Positions 40,898 to 54,161 of a DNA stretch of 64,000 nucleotides are shown here, one piece after another. The stretch is from Quillaja saponaria. Its lineage: Eukaryota; Streptophyta; Magnoliopsida; Fabales; Quillajaceae. The notes beneath the pieces were generated by a model. It saw nothing but the letters and a program-made list of their open reading frames with translations. It made no database searches and was not told the DNA's origin. Position 1 is the stretch's first letter; every line of letters begins with the position of its first letter. The position numbers and the translations under genes were made by a program. The stretch covers positions 3,410,001 through 3,474,000 of the forward strand of contig CM055617.1 of the NCBI GenBank assembly GCA_029379385.1, given 5' to 3'.

Positions 40898-43800
40898 TCA
40901 GCTTCTTTTGTAGGTGCAGAATCTGTTTTTTTCCTCCTCTATCGAACTCTTTTGATGCAGTTCATGCTTCAGTAAGTCCAGTCTTTTGATCTCCTGGTCC
41001 TTTTCTGCTAGCTTCTCTTGCAACCTAAGGACCTGCAATATAACACAATTTGAAAAGTTAGATAGATTATTGCAAATTACCAATTTTGACAAAAGCCAAG
41101 TAAGTTATAAGGCTAGTATTTTATTGGTTTCCCGTACTAAGTACAAAATATGCTAAAATATCCAAGCAAAGTGGTAAAAAAAGCATGTCCAACGAGAAGA
41201 ATCCAGCATGGCTGCGCCTAAATGTGTTTGGTAGAGTGGAAAGACCAAAAACACGAAGGAAAAAAAAAGGTAGGGATTGATGGAAACCATTTCATGTGAT
41301 CGTTCCACATCATTTGCCTGCCCCTCCATATGCTTCTGCAAACCTGTAGGCAAGAACACCGAAAGGGTCAATTTAGCAAAACCAACTGAAAACAGTTGAC
41401 ATACACAAACCAATATTAGATGGGCAAACCAGTATTCATTCTCATGATAGACAAATCTTGTTATGGACCAAAATGAAGACAGGATGAGAATATTATTGAC
41501 AGGGAATGCAACTATTCAAAGTACAGAAAGCAAGTATGCAATATTATTGGAATTGATGATTAAAATGCAGTACATAAGGCAGTTCTTCCAATAATTCAGA
41601 GATAACCAGGGAAAGCTAACAATAGAATATTGCTCAATAAAAGCATACAGAACATTCCAAAACAGCTCAAACATATCCAAGATGGCTAAATTAGGTTGTT
41701 GAAGCGGGCTTATCTAGTAACTACCTTCAAACTGACTTCTGAGTTCTGCATTCTGGGATTTTTGCAAAGAGAGTTTCATAGATAATTCATGTATCTGCGG
41801 ACCAAAACATCATAAAGAAATATATAAAATTTAGACTAAAAGATCAATTCAAGAATGCTTTAAACTGCATTAACATATTTGTTTTCAATGTGGTGAGAAT
41901 TTATGTGTATAACATTGCCTCCAACTATTACATGTCAGAAAGTAAATTTTGATAGTAGAACATAAATAATTTGAGTTGGAAACAGTGGTAAGGATGTCTT
42001 TTAATAATTATAAAAAGTGTGTACGGAAGAAACAAAACATAATAGAAAACTGCACAACAGAATTTCACTAAGGTGAAGAGATAATATGCAACATAAAACA
42101 AATGAAGCGTGGAACCTTTCCCTCAGTGGCTTGCTTTCCAATCTCCTCATTTTCATCCTGCAGAGTCCTACATTTAGCCATCAGCATCTTCCCCATCTTG
42201 CTTTGGGGAGTGAAATTCACAGCAGCGATATTATCCTGCAATTCCTTTACTATTTTGTCCTTCTCCTCAACTAAATTCTATCACCAGACAAAAGCAATGT
42301 AAAAATTTACCACAGAAAGCGCAAATATAATGCAAACCAGCAAGTTTTAGAACCATTACATGCAATTATATGCTTATGCAGGAAAAGGAGACAGAACATA
42401 TTTAATAAAACAGATATGTAAAACATATTAAACCATTTATTGAATGGTAGTAGGTATGTTTATGGACTTATTACATGTGACTAGCAGCACATTTCAGAAG
42501 CTGGATTGCTGAATCTAGTAAATCACAAATTTTAACAACAAACCTTTAAACGAGTAAATTCTTCATGAATTGCTGGATCTAGTAATAACCTCCTTGCCTG
42601 AAAATTAAACAATAAAAAATTGAACTGCTAGCATGCAATAAAAAACATGAGAAGAAAATTTAACATTCTGAAGCAAAGCAAAATAGAAAAATATTCAGCA
42701 TGACTAAGTTCCATATGCAGACTAAATAGTTCAGATATTTAGAGGGGCAAAAGGTACTACAATGAAAAGAGTAAAAATAGCACGACAGACACAAGCTGAG
42801 AGAAAAAAAAAGTATGCATCCTTCATAGATCTCCAGGGGAGGATAACATAGCGTTAGCTTTCCTTTTGGATTCCAATGATGCTAGTTGGTACTTCCTGAA
42901 TGAAAGAACTCGATTTAGCTGAGCACCTTAAGGAGAAGTCAGACCATTGGCAGAACGTCATCTATACTCTTCTTTTCTACTCACTGACGCAAGGAATGTT
43001 CCATGCTTGGCCGCTATCTTTTTTTCCATTTGCATTTTTTATGCTCCTAATGTTTTGGGGCACCCCTACAATTATAACCTGCCAATCCAATGGCCACCCC
43101 GCCTCGTATTGTGCCGGAATGATATGTGCTACCGATCCATGCCATTCTTCGAGCAGTTCGCATAAGTCTAAAGGGGGAAAGGAAAATGAGAAGGATAGTA
43201 CATAATATTGGGCGCTTTTGGGTCAGTGCTCCTGTCCAAGCATTTGGATTCGCACCTGAAAGTGGGACTGAAACCACTCCCCCTTTCCATTTAATCACTG
43301 AAAAAACCTACCTTTCAATTCGACTTAATGAAACGACTTCGAATTAAGAACAATCAATCGAACGGGTAAGGCCAGACCCTGCAACGACCCTGCCACCTAC
43401 GAGGCCCTATTCCGATCTTTTATTAATAGAGATGTGCCCCTCGACTCGGGAGCAAATCTCTTCAATCTATGGAATCCTTTTCTATGGTCCATCCGATCCA
43501 AGGTTTTTTTATCAAACCGGTCGACCTGGATTTAATTATACATGTATGTCTCGAGAAGGGGGAATTCAACCATTCTGCCCTCTAGGGAATATATTGACCT
43601 CGCTATTAACCCATGGGACGGAATCCCCGTCCTGCTCTTCAATTTTGGTCAGAAGGCTCAAACAACCGTCAAGGCGACAAGAGAGACTGCCTTGCCTGCA
43701 ATCCTAGAACTACAAGACGATACCTTAGAAGCTACTTCTCCTAACGACAAGTAAAGGCATACCCTCCCATAAAGGAGAGCGGCCTTCCCTCGGATGGCAC

Positions 43801-46800
43801 TTGCTTTCCTAGCTGTAACGGGATCTGGTTCTTTATAATAGTTACCACCTCTTCTTCCCATAAAACCATTTGTTCAGAGTCGTGAAAAGTACTTAATTAG
43901 ACAACTGCTGGTTTCATGACAGCCATCTATCAAGAATTTGACATAGGAAGGATCAAAATCTTACCTCTGAGAACAATGGTGTTCTATAACACCCTCCCCC
44001 CACCCCCTAAACTAGAAAAAAAAAAAAAAATAGACCCTCTTGTTCCACGGAACAAAAGCTTCTACAGCACAGTGTCAACAAGGTTAGTAACAAAATGTCC
44101 AGAGAAGTATCAGAAACATCACAGAAATGGTAGAGTTTTGTGGAGGAACATTTAGGATAAAACCTAAAAACCTACAACATTTTGTTCCTTGCCTGTTAAG
44201 TACTTATATACAAAAATATAACAAGGATTGAACATTAAGCAAATATTGTCTTCTTGGGGGGGGAGAGAGAGAGCAGAGTGCAGGGGTGTTGGCAACAATC
44301 ATACAAAGTTCCATTTTATATCATTCTTTTGTTCATTGGGAACAAACATAAAAAATTAGTCCAGTAAGAGAATATAGAAATAACCAATAGTCCAACCAAA
44401 AGAGAAAAATGAGAAAAGAAAAGAAAAAAAAGTAAAAATGCCGTCATTGAAGTCCAATAGACCACACCAATCATTGTATTTAAGATGTCCTAAGAAAGTT
44501 GATAAAGCTGAAGTCAAGTGGTTTAGAAGCGTTTGTACTCTCACTAAAAAATAAATAAATAAAATCCGATATAGTTTCCGGTATCTAAAAACTGATACAA
44601 AATATATATTTATAAGCACGTAACCCACTGGGTTCTTTAAAAAAAAAAAAAGGGAGTAGAATTTAAATATTGATGCTATAATATTTTATGAATAAATTGA
44701 CTCTCAATACAATATAGTTTTATAGTGAAGCAGATGTAACATTGCATATATGTCCACCCATAAGGTTCATATGCATTGAACCCTACGAGAATATAAGCTT
44801 AGGAGTCAACATGCAACTAACAGATGGCTCAAAGAAGCTGATGAATTACAGAACCAACATTCTTAGGAGTCAAACTGACACCTCTGACATAGGAAAATCA
44901 ACAATACACAACTTCATTTAAGGAAAGATTAACTAAACTATTAAAATTCACCTGCATTGATGGTGGCTTGAGTTGTGCTTTCAGATCACGAACTGCAGAC
45001 TGAAAAAGCAAGCCATAGATAGCCATAATTGGAAAACGGAAACAAAATAATAACCCAAGTAATCAATGTAGATAAAGATTCAAACTAGTGGACAAGGAGT
45101 AACTGAGTAAGAAACTCATTCAGGTAAGTTAATTGCTCACAAGTTCAGCCATTTCACAATAATACCTAGATGAGAAGTTGACAGTTCTTTCACTTTTGAT
45201 GCATAGGTAGATAGATAGATAAATAGGAAAACATAAATGTCCGAGATAGTCTCAACTGAAAGATGCAAAATGAATTTATAGCATATATTAATAACAAGAA
45301 TGATATTTAGAAACTCTTACCTTCAACTCTGCTATTTCTTGTTCCCGCTTAGCGAATGTTACAATAAATGCAGCTTCCTTTTTCTTTGCTTTTTCTAGCT
45401 GATGAGAACAAAAATGAAAACATGAGAAGAAAAAAAATCAATGAAATCCTGTATGGTGGAAAATGATTGACATGAAGTGAAAAATGAAGATTTAAGCACT
45501 ACCTGTTCTCTCAAAGACTCCTCAGATGATTTCAGGATTTGTAGATAATCAATCACCAATTTAGGTTCTAGACAGAAAAAGTTGAAATAATTGTTCAGGT
45601 ATGCAAGTAATACACATGACAGTATAAACAGACCTAGTTTTGGACACCAAACACATTTATAAACATAAAAGAAAGTGAAATGCTAAGGTGCAAACTAACC
45701 AGGAGTTGTCCCAGAAGGTATGAAGGATTCATTCAGAAATGAAGAATGCCATTTCTGAATCTCAGATCTTGCAGCCTCAAGTTCTGTCTGCAAAATGCAG
45801 CAGTCAGGTAAAGGACTGAAGGATAACAAAATAGTATGTAAACATATTTGAATCATAAAATATACATCGACATATGAAAAAACATGAAGTAGAAGAAATG
45901 ATACAAATAAAATATGTATCCCACAACAAGCCTAAGAACTAGATGACAGGTTGTCTATGTAAATACCTATTCAAAACTAGCTGGATATCTTTGAATGCTC
46001 CTCCACACATAGATCCCGAAAACAATACACGGAGGTACTTCTTTTCAAATAGAACAGCAGGAACAAGCCTTAATCCCCATTGATGTTGGCTACGTGGATC
46101 CCCCAAAACTAGTTGGTATTCTTCATATGAATTCTTTAAGTTAATTATGATATATAGGGGAACAATTAAGAGACCATGAAGTTCCACTGAGGCCTTTCAG
46201 GAATCTCAGTCACAAGTTTCAAAATGTCTCACTCTCACTGTAGTAATTAGTTAACAGTTTCAGTAACCAATCTCTCTACTCCTCCTTATAATGTTTGCCT
46301 ATATAGAACTCCACTCCTTATGCAATATGGAAACTAAGGCTTTTCTGTAAACACGGGTTGTTTAATGATACCTAGCTTTCAACCCGTATGATGTAGAAAG
46401 TATTTTAAAGTACAAGATATAAAATTTTGCATATAATCGCAGTATATAAAAATATTAATGGTATCCAGTAGCGCATGCTACTGTATTACTGCATGAAGAC
46501 TATTAATGCATAATGTAACTCTTACATTTTCCTATGGATTAATACATGCTAAGATCATAAAATTGAAAATATTATATACAATTCTAATAGTCAAATGTAT
46601 ATGATTTAAATAATAATTGATTTTTCATTCCGTTTGATCATCAAAGATAAACACACACACTAGATGCAGAAAATTCAGTCTTCTTCAGATCCAGATCTAC
46701 GTGAAACTGGTATAATACTGATGCCAATCAGTTTTTGTTTCTTAAAAAGAAAAGATGGATTCCCACATCAATGTTTATTGAATGTCTTTTTCTTTGAATA

Positions 46801-48618
46801 TATTGGAAAGAGTTTCTTCAATATTATTGATTATCAAGAAATAACCCCATATTTTTCTTTAAATCATCACCATTCATTGCTTATCCTTTAAAACTAAATA
46901 GTCAACTAATCAGCATGCGAACAAATTATACCCATGGTCAATTTGTCATAATCAATCATTATTATTACTATTAACAATGTCACCTTCATCATCATCAACA
47001 TTATCATTGGTTTGAGTTCACAACCCTACTTGCAACTAATACAAATTTATTGAAGCATAAATCTATAAAATTTTCCAGAACTTAAGTAGAATGACTATGT
47101 TTGTTAGTGATTTGAGCCTACTGAAGTTATTGGAGTTAAGACCATTTTATTTTCATTTTCTTTTCTTTTCTAATAGAAGCCTCAGCCAATTAAAAAGACT
47201 TAAAGCAGCACCCAATCTATCATATTCTCAGTGCTTGTCTTTGCAGCAAAGTTCACTGTCAAATATCAATATTATGAATAATTATTGTTACAAGTTTATA
47301 AAATCTAATGACCCTTGATTGACTTCTACAATTCCATCACAAATATCCACTCATGGGCCCTAGGTAGGATGCCAATTTTCAATTCCAAGTTCCAACTTTC
47401 AAGCAAACCTTAACTAGAAGTAAAAATAACATCTTGAAAGAAAATCTATAGTTTAGGCCAACAGTATAAAATATAAATAACACAGACATGGTCACAAATT
47501 TATATATTCATTTCCCCAATATATGCTAACTATAGGAAGAGATGAAAAGAAGGAAAAAAAAAAAACAATAAATGAAGGGAAGAGCACCAAAAAAAGATAA
47601 AACAGTAGTAAACAATACATACATGGCATGTTGCAAGTGTATCCTTACAGTTTTGAAGACTGCCAAAAAGAGGGGAATATCCAAGTGAGTACTTATCTTA
47701 GACTCCAAATGAAATTCTTTTAAATTTACTACAGCATGAATAATTTAACACACAGACTTCAGACTAAATCTCTTGATACCTCTCACGAAGAGACAATATC
47801 ATCCCTGTAGCTACACCAGGAGCAGCTTCTTCTACTTTTAAGTTGGGCTGCATTGTAAAAGAGTGTTGTTACTTTATTTGAAGAAATGAAATATACAAAA
47901 TGGAGCAGAAAACTGTGTTCCTATACCAACACTGCCCAATGTAAAGTATAGATAAGTAGATATTACTTGTGCATCTCTAATTTGCATGTGTCATATATAT
48001 GATTAAACACCTAGAGAAAGCACAGTAATAAATAAAAAACTTTCCCTCTTTTTGGAATGTAAACAATGTGTATACTGTATAACACCACAAGTTCCCGAAA
48101 GATATTCCAAGCCCATCCAGAATCACAAAGCACAAACCAACACAATTAAAATTATTAAATAAATGAAAATTGGAGCAGTCGAGTATGGCACTAGAACCCA
48201 ATGCTAGAATAACATTCTGCAAACTGCCGGCAAGATATATATAAATTGCAAAATATTCAAAAGAAAAAGCAAGCTGAAATTACCTTTTTTGCTCCAAAAT
48301 AATCATCTTCGTCCTCCTCAAAGCCTCTCTTATTACCTATATATTACATACATTATTGATGCAGTTAACAAAGATTTCAACCCAAATCAGAAACCAGTGT
48401 TTGCTCAAGAAAGTGACTAAACCTGAACGCCTTGTACCATGAGCTCCAGAAAAATCAGCTCCAAAATCATCATCCTACATGTCACAGAAACACAATTTAG
48501 GCTCGAGAAAGAGGGAATACAGAATAACCCTACGTTGATTACAAAAACGAAAGATGCAAAGATAGAAATTGTGTGGAATTTTAGAACTCACATCATCAAT
48601 ATGGGTATGAGAAGCCAT
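40898..48618 (-). CDS. FIP37: FIP37 (WTAP homologue), m6A methyltransferase complex subunit
   Basis: Fourteen exons: 48592-48618, 48423-48474, 48284-48336, 47780-47847, 47623-47659, 45700-45787, 45503-45567, 45321-45398, 44952-44999, 42544-42597, 42116-42277, 41725-41794, 41288-41343, 40898-41032. All phases agree, giving 330 aa as read. An acidic N-terminus (DDDFGADF..., EEDEDDYFG) leads into a long coiled coil with family signatures GMILSLRESLQNCKD, MQARRLLLDPAIHEEF, NIAAVNFTPQSKMGKMLMAK and QKSQNAELRSQFEGL, matching Arabidopsis FIP37. FIP37 tethers MTA/MTB in nuclear speckles for mRNA N6-adenosine methylation; it was first found as an FKBP12 partner. Oddities: the C-terminus switches frame after a 7-A run (alternative stop 40864), and intron 9 (2.35 kb) holds mitochondrial DNA. 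Confidence 0.93.
42830..43870. other. Mitochondrial DNA insertion (NUMT) in FIP37 intron 9
   Basis: About 1 kb with much higher G+C than the rest of the intron and plant-mitochondrial style. It contains a decayed cytochrome b (cob) piece (see 43025-43152). The rest has broken ORFs that I cannot assign. Borders are estimated from the change in composition. The following 43870-44650 is ordinary AT-rich intron. Confidence 0.7.
43025..43152 (+). pseudogene. cob: Fragment of mitochondrial cob (cytochrome b)
   Basis: One frame reads NPMATPPRIVPE-stop-YVLPIHAILRAV, which corresponds to the conserved cytochrome b region PPHIVPEWYFLPIHAILR, with the Trp codon now TGA. The upstream part, YAPNVLGHP, is in another frame, so there is at least one indel. 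After HAILRAV similarity ends, indicating rearrangement or truncation. Confidence 0.8.
45788..47622. other. FIP37 intron 5
   Basis: 1.8-kb intron. Around 46080-46115 the phrase gatgttggctacgtggatcc resembles a motif of dispersed tRNA-related plant repeats, so a degraded retroposon may sit at about 45930-46180. The rest is AT-rich. Confidence 0.3.
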
Positions 48619-48619
48619 T

Positions 48620-49545
48620 GAAATTGGGAAACCCTAGAAATTTCACACTTCGTGTTTCTCGTGAAAGCACTGCAGGTCTGCAGCCAGTAACGAACGCTCA
48701 CTCTGCGAGGCAGACAAACAGAAAAAGTTTTTACTATTTACCACCTGTAGTCGATCCTCAAAACGACGAGGATTACATAGCTTAATGTTAAATGGATGGT
48801 TTTTTTTAACTTTTCGCAAACTTGATTTCTGTATTTATTAATATGCCCACACCTATTATTGGTTTCCTCATTTTCATCCATATCAAACTAATACATCGTC
48901 AATATTAGACTTCTAATGTTCCAAAAATCAACGTCTAACACTTACATGAAATTTAACCTTGGCATTGCTTCTTCTTTTTTTTTTTTAATTTTTTTTATAG
49001 AAATGTAAAGTAAGGTATTCTTACGTAGGAATATTATGCTCACATCATTGTCACTTTTTAACATTGTAAATTACTATGATATATGTCGGTGAAATTTATA
49101 AAAGAGACATTTATTCTAAATAGTTTCGTGACACATATTATACGTGAATCATGTTTATGAGATATATATATATGTGTGTGTGTGTGTTTATCAATATTGA
49201 TGTGCATAGTAAAAAATTAAAGTTAATAAGAAATAATATTTCATGTTGATTACATTGAAGAAATAGATCAATTCAATAAAAAGTTTAATTCATGATATAA
49301 ATATTTTTTAATTATTCTAGAGATGGAAAAAGAATAACACAATAATATTATAATCAATAATACTATAATCATAATATTTTTTATGTTTTATTTTTAAGTT
49401 TTGAATTATAATTATTTATAGCTTATTAAATAAAAAATTTGAGATATTCATTTTTAAATACTATTAATATATAGTTATTGATAAAATATAGATTTATTAC
49501 TATGAACAAAATTACAAAAAACAAAAAACAACAATAACAACTAAC
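48620..49545. other. FIP37 upstream region
   Basis: The first ~150 bp carry the likely 5'UTR/promoter; the remainder is AT-rich with a (TA)(TG) run at 49161-49186. No gene seen. Confidence 0.4.
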
Positions 49546-51510
49546 TATGATTACGGTTCCATAACACTAATTATGATACATTCACCCTAATTATAATACT
49601 TTAACCTTAATTATGATATCCTAACACTAGTAACGGTATCATAATCCTTGTTATGATACCTTAACTCTAGATACGATACCCTAAACTAATTTACAATACA
49701 TTAACACTAGATACAGTACTCTAACTCTAACTTTAAATACAGTACCCAAAACCTAACCCTAAATACGGTACTATAATCATAATTACGGTACTTTAACCAT
49801 AATTACGGTACCTAAGCCTAATACTAATTATGGTATCCTAACCATAATTACAGTACCCTAACACTAAGCCTAATTACAGTACCCTAACCTTAATGATAGT
49901 ACCTTAACTCTAACACTAATTACGGTACCCTAATCTTAATTACAGTACCTTAACCATAATTACAGTACCCTAAACCTAACATTAATTACGATATCCTAAG
50001 CCTAATTAAAGCACTATAACCATAATTACGATACATTGACCTTAATACAAATTATTGTACTTTAACAGTACCTTAACCCTAGTTATGATGCCCTAGCCCT
50101 AATTATGGTATCTTAACCCTAACCTAGCTACTGTACCCTAACCCTAGTTATGGTTCCCTCACTCTAACCCTAATTACGGTATCCTAACCATATCACTAAT
50201 TATGATACCTTAACTTTAATCCTGTTTATGATACCTTAATTTTAATTACGGTACTCTAACATTAGTTACGGTACCTTAACCCTAAGCCTAATTATGATAC
50301 CTTAATCCTAAACCTAATTACAGTATCTCAACCTTTAAACTAATTTTGATGCCCTAACCATAATTATTGTATCATATCCTAACTACGGTACTTTAAACCT
50401 AGTTATGATAACGTCACCCTAACCCTGCTTATGGTACCTTAACCCTAAGTACGGTACTATAACTCTAGTTACATTACCATATCCCTAACCCTATTTATGA
50501 TACCCTAACCCTTGTTACGAGACCCTAATCCTAGTTATGATACCCTAACTTTAATACTAATTATGATTCCCTAACCTTAACCTTAATTACGATACCCCAA
50601 TCCTAATTAAAGTACCTAAACCTTAACCTTACTCACAGTACCCTAACCTTAGTTACAGTACCCCAATCCTAACCCTAGTTACAGAATCATAACCTTATTT
50701 GCGGTACCATAACTCTAATACTAATTATGTTACTCTGATTAAGGTACCCTAACCTTAATAATTACAATATCATAACCTTAACATTAATTACGATACCGAA
50801 ATACTAATTATGATACCCTAATCTCAATTACAGTACCATAACCTTAGTAACGATACCCTAACCTAGTTACAGTATCCTAACTACCTTAACCCTAACAATA
50901 ATTATGGTACCCTAATTAAGGTACCTAACCCTAACTTGAATTACGGTACTCAAAGCCTAATTATGGTACCTTTACCTTAGTTAGGGTACCTCAACCCTAA
51001 CCCTAATTACAATACATAATCCTAATTACAATATCATAACCCTAATTAAAGTATTATAAACCTAATTACAGCACCTTAACTCTAGTTGCAGTACCGTAAC
51101 CCTTGTTACGATACCTTAACTCTAACCCTGATTATGGTACCCTAATATTAATTATAGTACTCAAACTCTAACATTAATTATGGTACCCTCATTAAGGTAC
51201 CCTCAATGTACCTTAACCCTAAGTACAATACCTAAACTTGAACCCTAATTATAATACCCAAACCCTAAACCTACCATAACCCTAGATACAATACCTTAAT
51301 CCTAGTTATTAACCATACCTTAATAATGGTACCCTAACCCTAAATACAGTATCCTTACCCTAACAGTAATTATGGTATATTTACCCTAACCTGTATCTTA
51401 ACCTTAATTACAATACTATAATCCTAACCCTAATCATTGTACCCTAATATTAATTATAGTACCATAATCTTCACCCTAATTATGGTACCTTGACCCTAAC
51501 TGTGGTTCAA
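49546..51510. repeat. Degenerate telomere-like satellite
   Basis: Nearly 2 kb built from variants of aattacggtaccctaaccctaa. Telomere-like ccctaa/cctaac steps alternate with ttacggtac or ttatgatac steps in units of about 17-26 bp. Units differ by transitions in the ggtacc core and by one or more extra ccctaa steps. No ORF longer than a few dozen codons. It is not the plain plant telomere repeat (CCCTAAA) but shares its CCTAA core. Confidence 0.9.
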
Positions 51511-52332
51511 TATTGGATTACATAATCATTGATTTTTCAATAGCATTGACTAACTTAATTGAGGGGGTAAAATAATTTGTAATGACATGAAGATTGAATA
51601 AATCTAGTTATTAACATTTCTTCAACCTAACCATAATTTGACATGGATCAACTTTATCATTTGTGAGAGAGAGGGAGATTGTTTCCCATTACCCATTATC
51701 CCAAGGGAAAAAACTCTCAAACCAGAAAACATATGTAGTCTCATATTTTCTTTAATCTCCCTCCATCCAAAGTTAGACCTTCCAATTAAATTTGAATTAT
51801 GAAATCAACAAATATTAGTTTGGTATGCATGAATGTTTTTGTGGAATTGAAATGGGAATGGAATGGAATGATCATTTCATTTTATTGTTTAGTAGAGTCG
51901 GTGAGAAAAAATCAATACATTCCCTTTATTTATTTTTATGTAGTTTTTAGACATAAAATTATGTTAAAATAACAAAAATATCTCTCAATAGAACAAGTAA
52001 TAAAAATGTAACATAATTTATTTTATATATATATATATATAATATTACTTAATTTTTTAATTAATTAATTTTAAAAAAGTTATATTATTAATTAATTATT
52101 ATTGCTTATTTTTTTACTTTTATTATTTATTAATATTTTATTTTAAAATTACTTAACTAATTTATTTATTTAACGTTAATTATTTATTTATAATTATATT
52201 ATTTACTATGATATAAAGGGTATTGTTGTCATTTAACTAAAATGAATTGATTTGTTATTAGTTTTATATTTTTTTATATTATTTAGTGTGATATGAATGA
52301 TATTTTAGTCATTTGACTAAATTAAATAATAG
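51511..52332. other. AT-rich intergenic DNA
   Basis: Contains the imperfect repeats atttagtgtgatatgaatgat and atttactatgatataaagggt near 52200-52300. No gene seen. Confidence 0.35.
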
Positions 52333-52344
52333 ATATATTTAATT
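52333..52344 (+). repeat. SINE left target-site duplication
   Basis: atatatttaatt, repeated exactly at 52532-52543. Confidence 0.85.
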
Positions 52345-52531
52345 TATTTGAGGGAAAGCCTTGGTGCAACGGTAAAGTTGTTCCTTTGGTGACCTGTAGG
52401 TCACGGGTTCGAGGTGTGGAAATAGTCTCTTTGAAGAACGCGTACATGCGAGCTCACCCTCTCCCTACCCCGCAATAGCCGGGGAGTACTTCGGGGAGTA
52501 CTTTGTGCACCGGGTGAGTCTTTTTTTTTTT
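52345..52531 (+). mobile_element. tRNA-derived SINE (Au-SINE-like)
   Basis: About 187 bp. A Pol III A box tggtgcaacgg (52362-52372) and B box ggttcgagg (52406-52414) are spaced 33 bp apart as in tRNA genes, in the context gtaggtcacgggttcgag. The 3' end tttgtgcaccgggtgagtc followed by a T-run is the hallmark of the Au/T-tailed plant SINE group. Perfect 12-bp target duplications flank it, suggesting relatively recent insertion. Moved by LINE enzymes in trans. Confidence 0.9.
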
Positions 52532-52543
52532 ATATATTTAATT
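52532..52543 (+). repeat. SINE right target-site duplication
   Basis: Exact copy of 52333-52344, directly after the T-tail. Confidence 0.85.
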
Positions 52544-53930
52544 ACATTATTATTATTTTATTAATATTCAACTTTTTATTATACATGAAAGAATGATTTT
52601 TTTTTATCTGAATTAAATCAATTTCATAAAAATAAGAATGAGCAATTCGACCCCCGGGTAGATTTGAGAATTCCTACTTCTATGGAATCAAATGGCCGGA
52701 ATAAAATAAGTATTCTGAGACTAAAAAAGTACTAAATGAAATACTGTTCAATCCATGGAATCATGTATTGAATGGAATTGTCACTCCTACGTACTAAACG
52801 AGCCCTAATTTTCTAATCTCCCTCCCTTCAAATTAGACCTTCCAATTAAAGTATTAGCAATTTACTGATACTTGTAGTTTGTGTTTTCTGTTGGATTTTA
52901 ATATAAATAAATAAATTATTCTAACATCCCTTGTGTCAAAATTATACTAATCTCTCTTCTTCTTGTTTTAAAACCTACACAAACATCCTTTAAAATTAAA
53001 ATAAAAAAAAATAAAAAAAATTAACCCAAACAAAGTGAGTTAAAAACCTAGAATACCCTTACTATATTATTAGAGGATAAATACAATTTTAACATTATTA
53101 AACTAATTAATTTAATAATGACATAACATTATTCTAGTTAAAATCAGATGTAGATGGTTTCTTAAAATGATATATAAAACTAACATTATATTTTTAAATT
53201 ATCATAATCCATTTGTAAGCATACCATTCTATGTTAATAGAGTTATAATTATACTTGTCTCTTAATAATAATTTATTACGAGTATTTTTTATTCTAATGT
53301 TAATAAAGTTATAATTATACTTGTCTCTTAATAATAGTTTATTAAGAGTATTTTTGATATTTATGAGGAGTTTTAAACTCTCAAATTTTGTACGTACATA
53401 AACATTTTTCTCTTCAAGTACATTTTTTTTTTTTTTAACAATTAACTTTACAATGAAAAACCTTTTTAACTATTTTAATATGTTGTTGGAGTGAGATTGT
53501 TTGCCATTATTGTCCATCTTCAGAAGAAAATAAATGCCGAATTTCAAAATTTGAAGATAATGAAATGTCAAACAATTAGTGTAGTTCAACCATCAACAAT
53601 TTTTAGTATGTCATAATTTTTAATAGGGTTATATCAATTTGATTTTCACCAGTGAAGTATGTAACACATACTCCAAAACCCATAATTATTATTGGTATTA
53701 TTTTATTCAATTCATAATTCATAAAACAATAAATTCATTCGAAAATAAATCCAAATAATTAACATACATAATAATAACATGAAGCCTCAGTCAGCCAGTA
53801 ATTTAACATCAAGGATAATGTTCAGACGGTAATTCCAATTCAAAATTAATCCTCATTGGCTTCATTTTTTATAAAAAAAAAAAAAAAAAATTACAATTAA
53901 AAAAAATGTAATCGCAAAAATCGGCACCGT
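52544..53930. other. AT-rich intergenic DNA
   Basis: Holds a short direct repeat (gttataattatacttgtctct at about 53241 and 53299). No gene supported. Confidence 0.4.
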
Positions 53931-53933
53931 GAA

Positions 53934-54048
53934 TCATAAAGAATGAGAAACACAGGTTCCTAAAAATGCGAAAATATAACTTGCTTTTGGTCCAATCATA
54001 GCACCGCCGGTCACTGCTAATTTAGCTACCGGCGACGTGGCATCGGAC
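53934..54048 (-). CDS. Possible terminal exon of a small unrecognised gene
   Basis: After an acceptor caaaattag|g at 54049/54048 the minus strand reads 37 protein-like codons, DATSPVAKLAVTGGAMIG... then an aromatic/hydrophobic segment, and a TGA. Composition is richer in G+C than its flanks. The promoter-like block at 54330-54690 has the same orientation, but I could not find an upstream exon that joins in phase. No family recognised; it may be chance. Confidence 0.25.
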
Positions 54049-54161
54049 CTAATTTTGATTTTGATACATATAACACAAAATAAGTAAATTGAAAAAAACC
54101 CTCAGAGTCCCGTTTCAAATCACACACACAGCGGAACACCGTAGCCAAAATACTCCCGACC

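Noticed and set aside
45939..46187. 82-aa minus-strand ORF in FIP37 intron 5
   Set aside because: Lies in an intron with repeat-like sequence and shows no domain; treated as a possible degraded retroposon.
49546..51510. CRISPR-like or true telomere array
   Set aside because: Units are short, degenerate and contiguous without spacers, and the canonical CCCTAAA repeat does not dominate.
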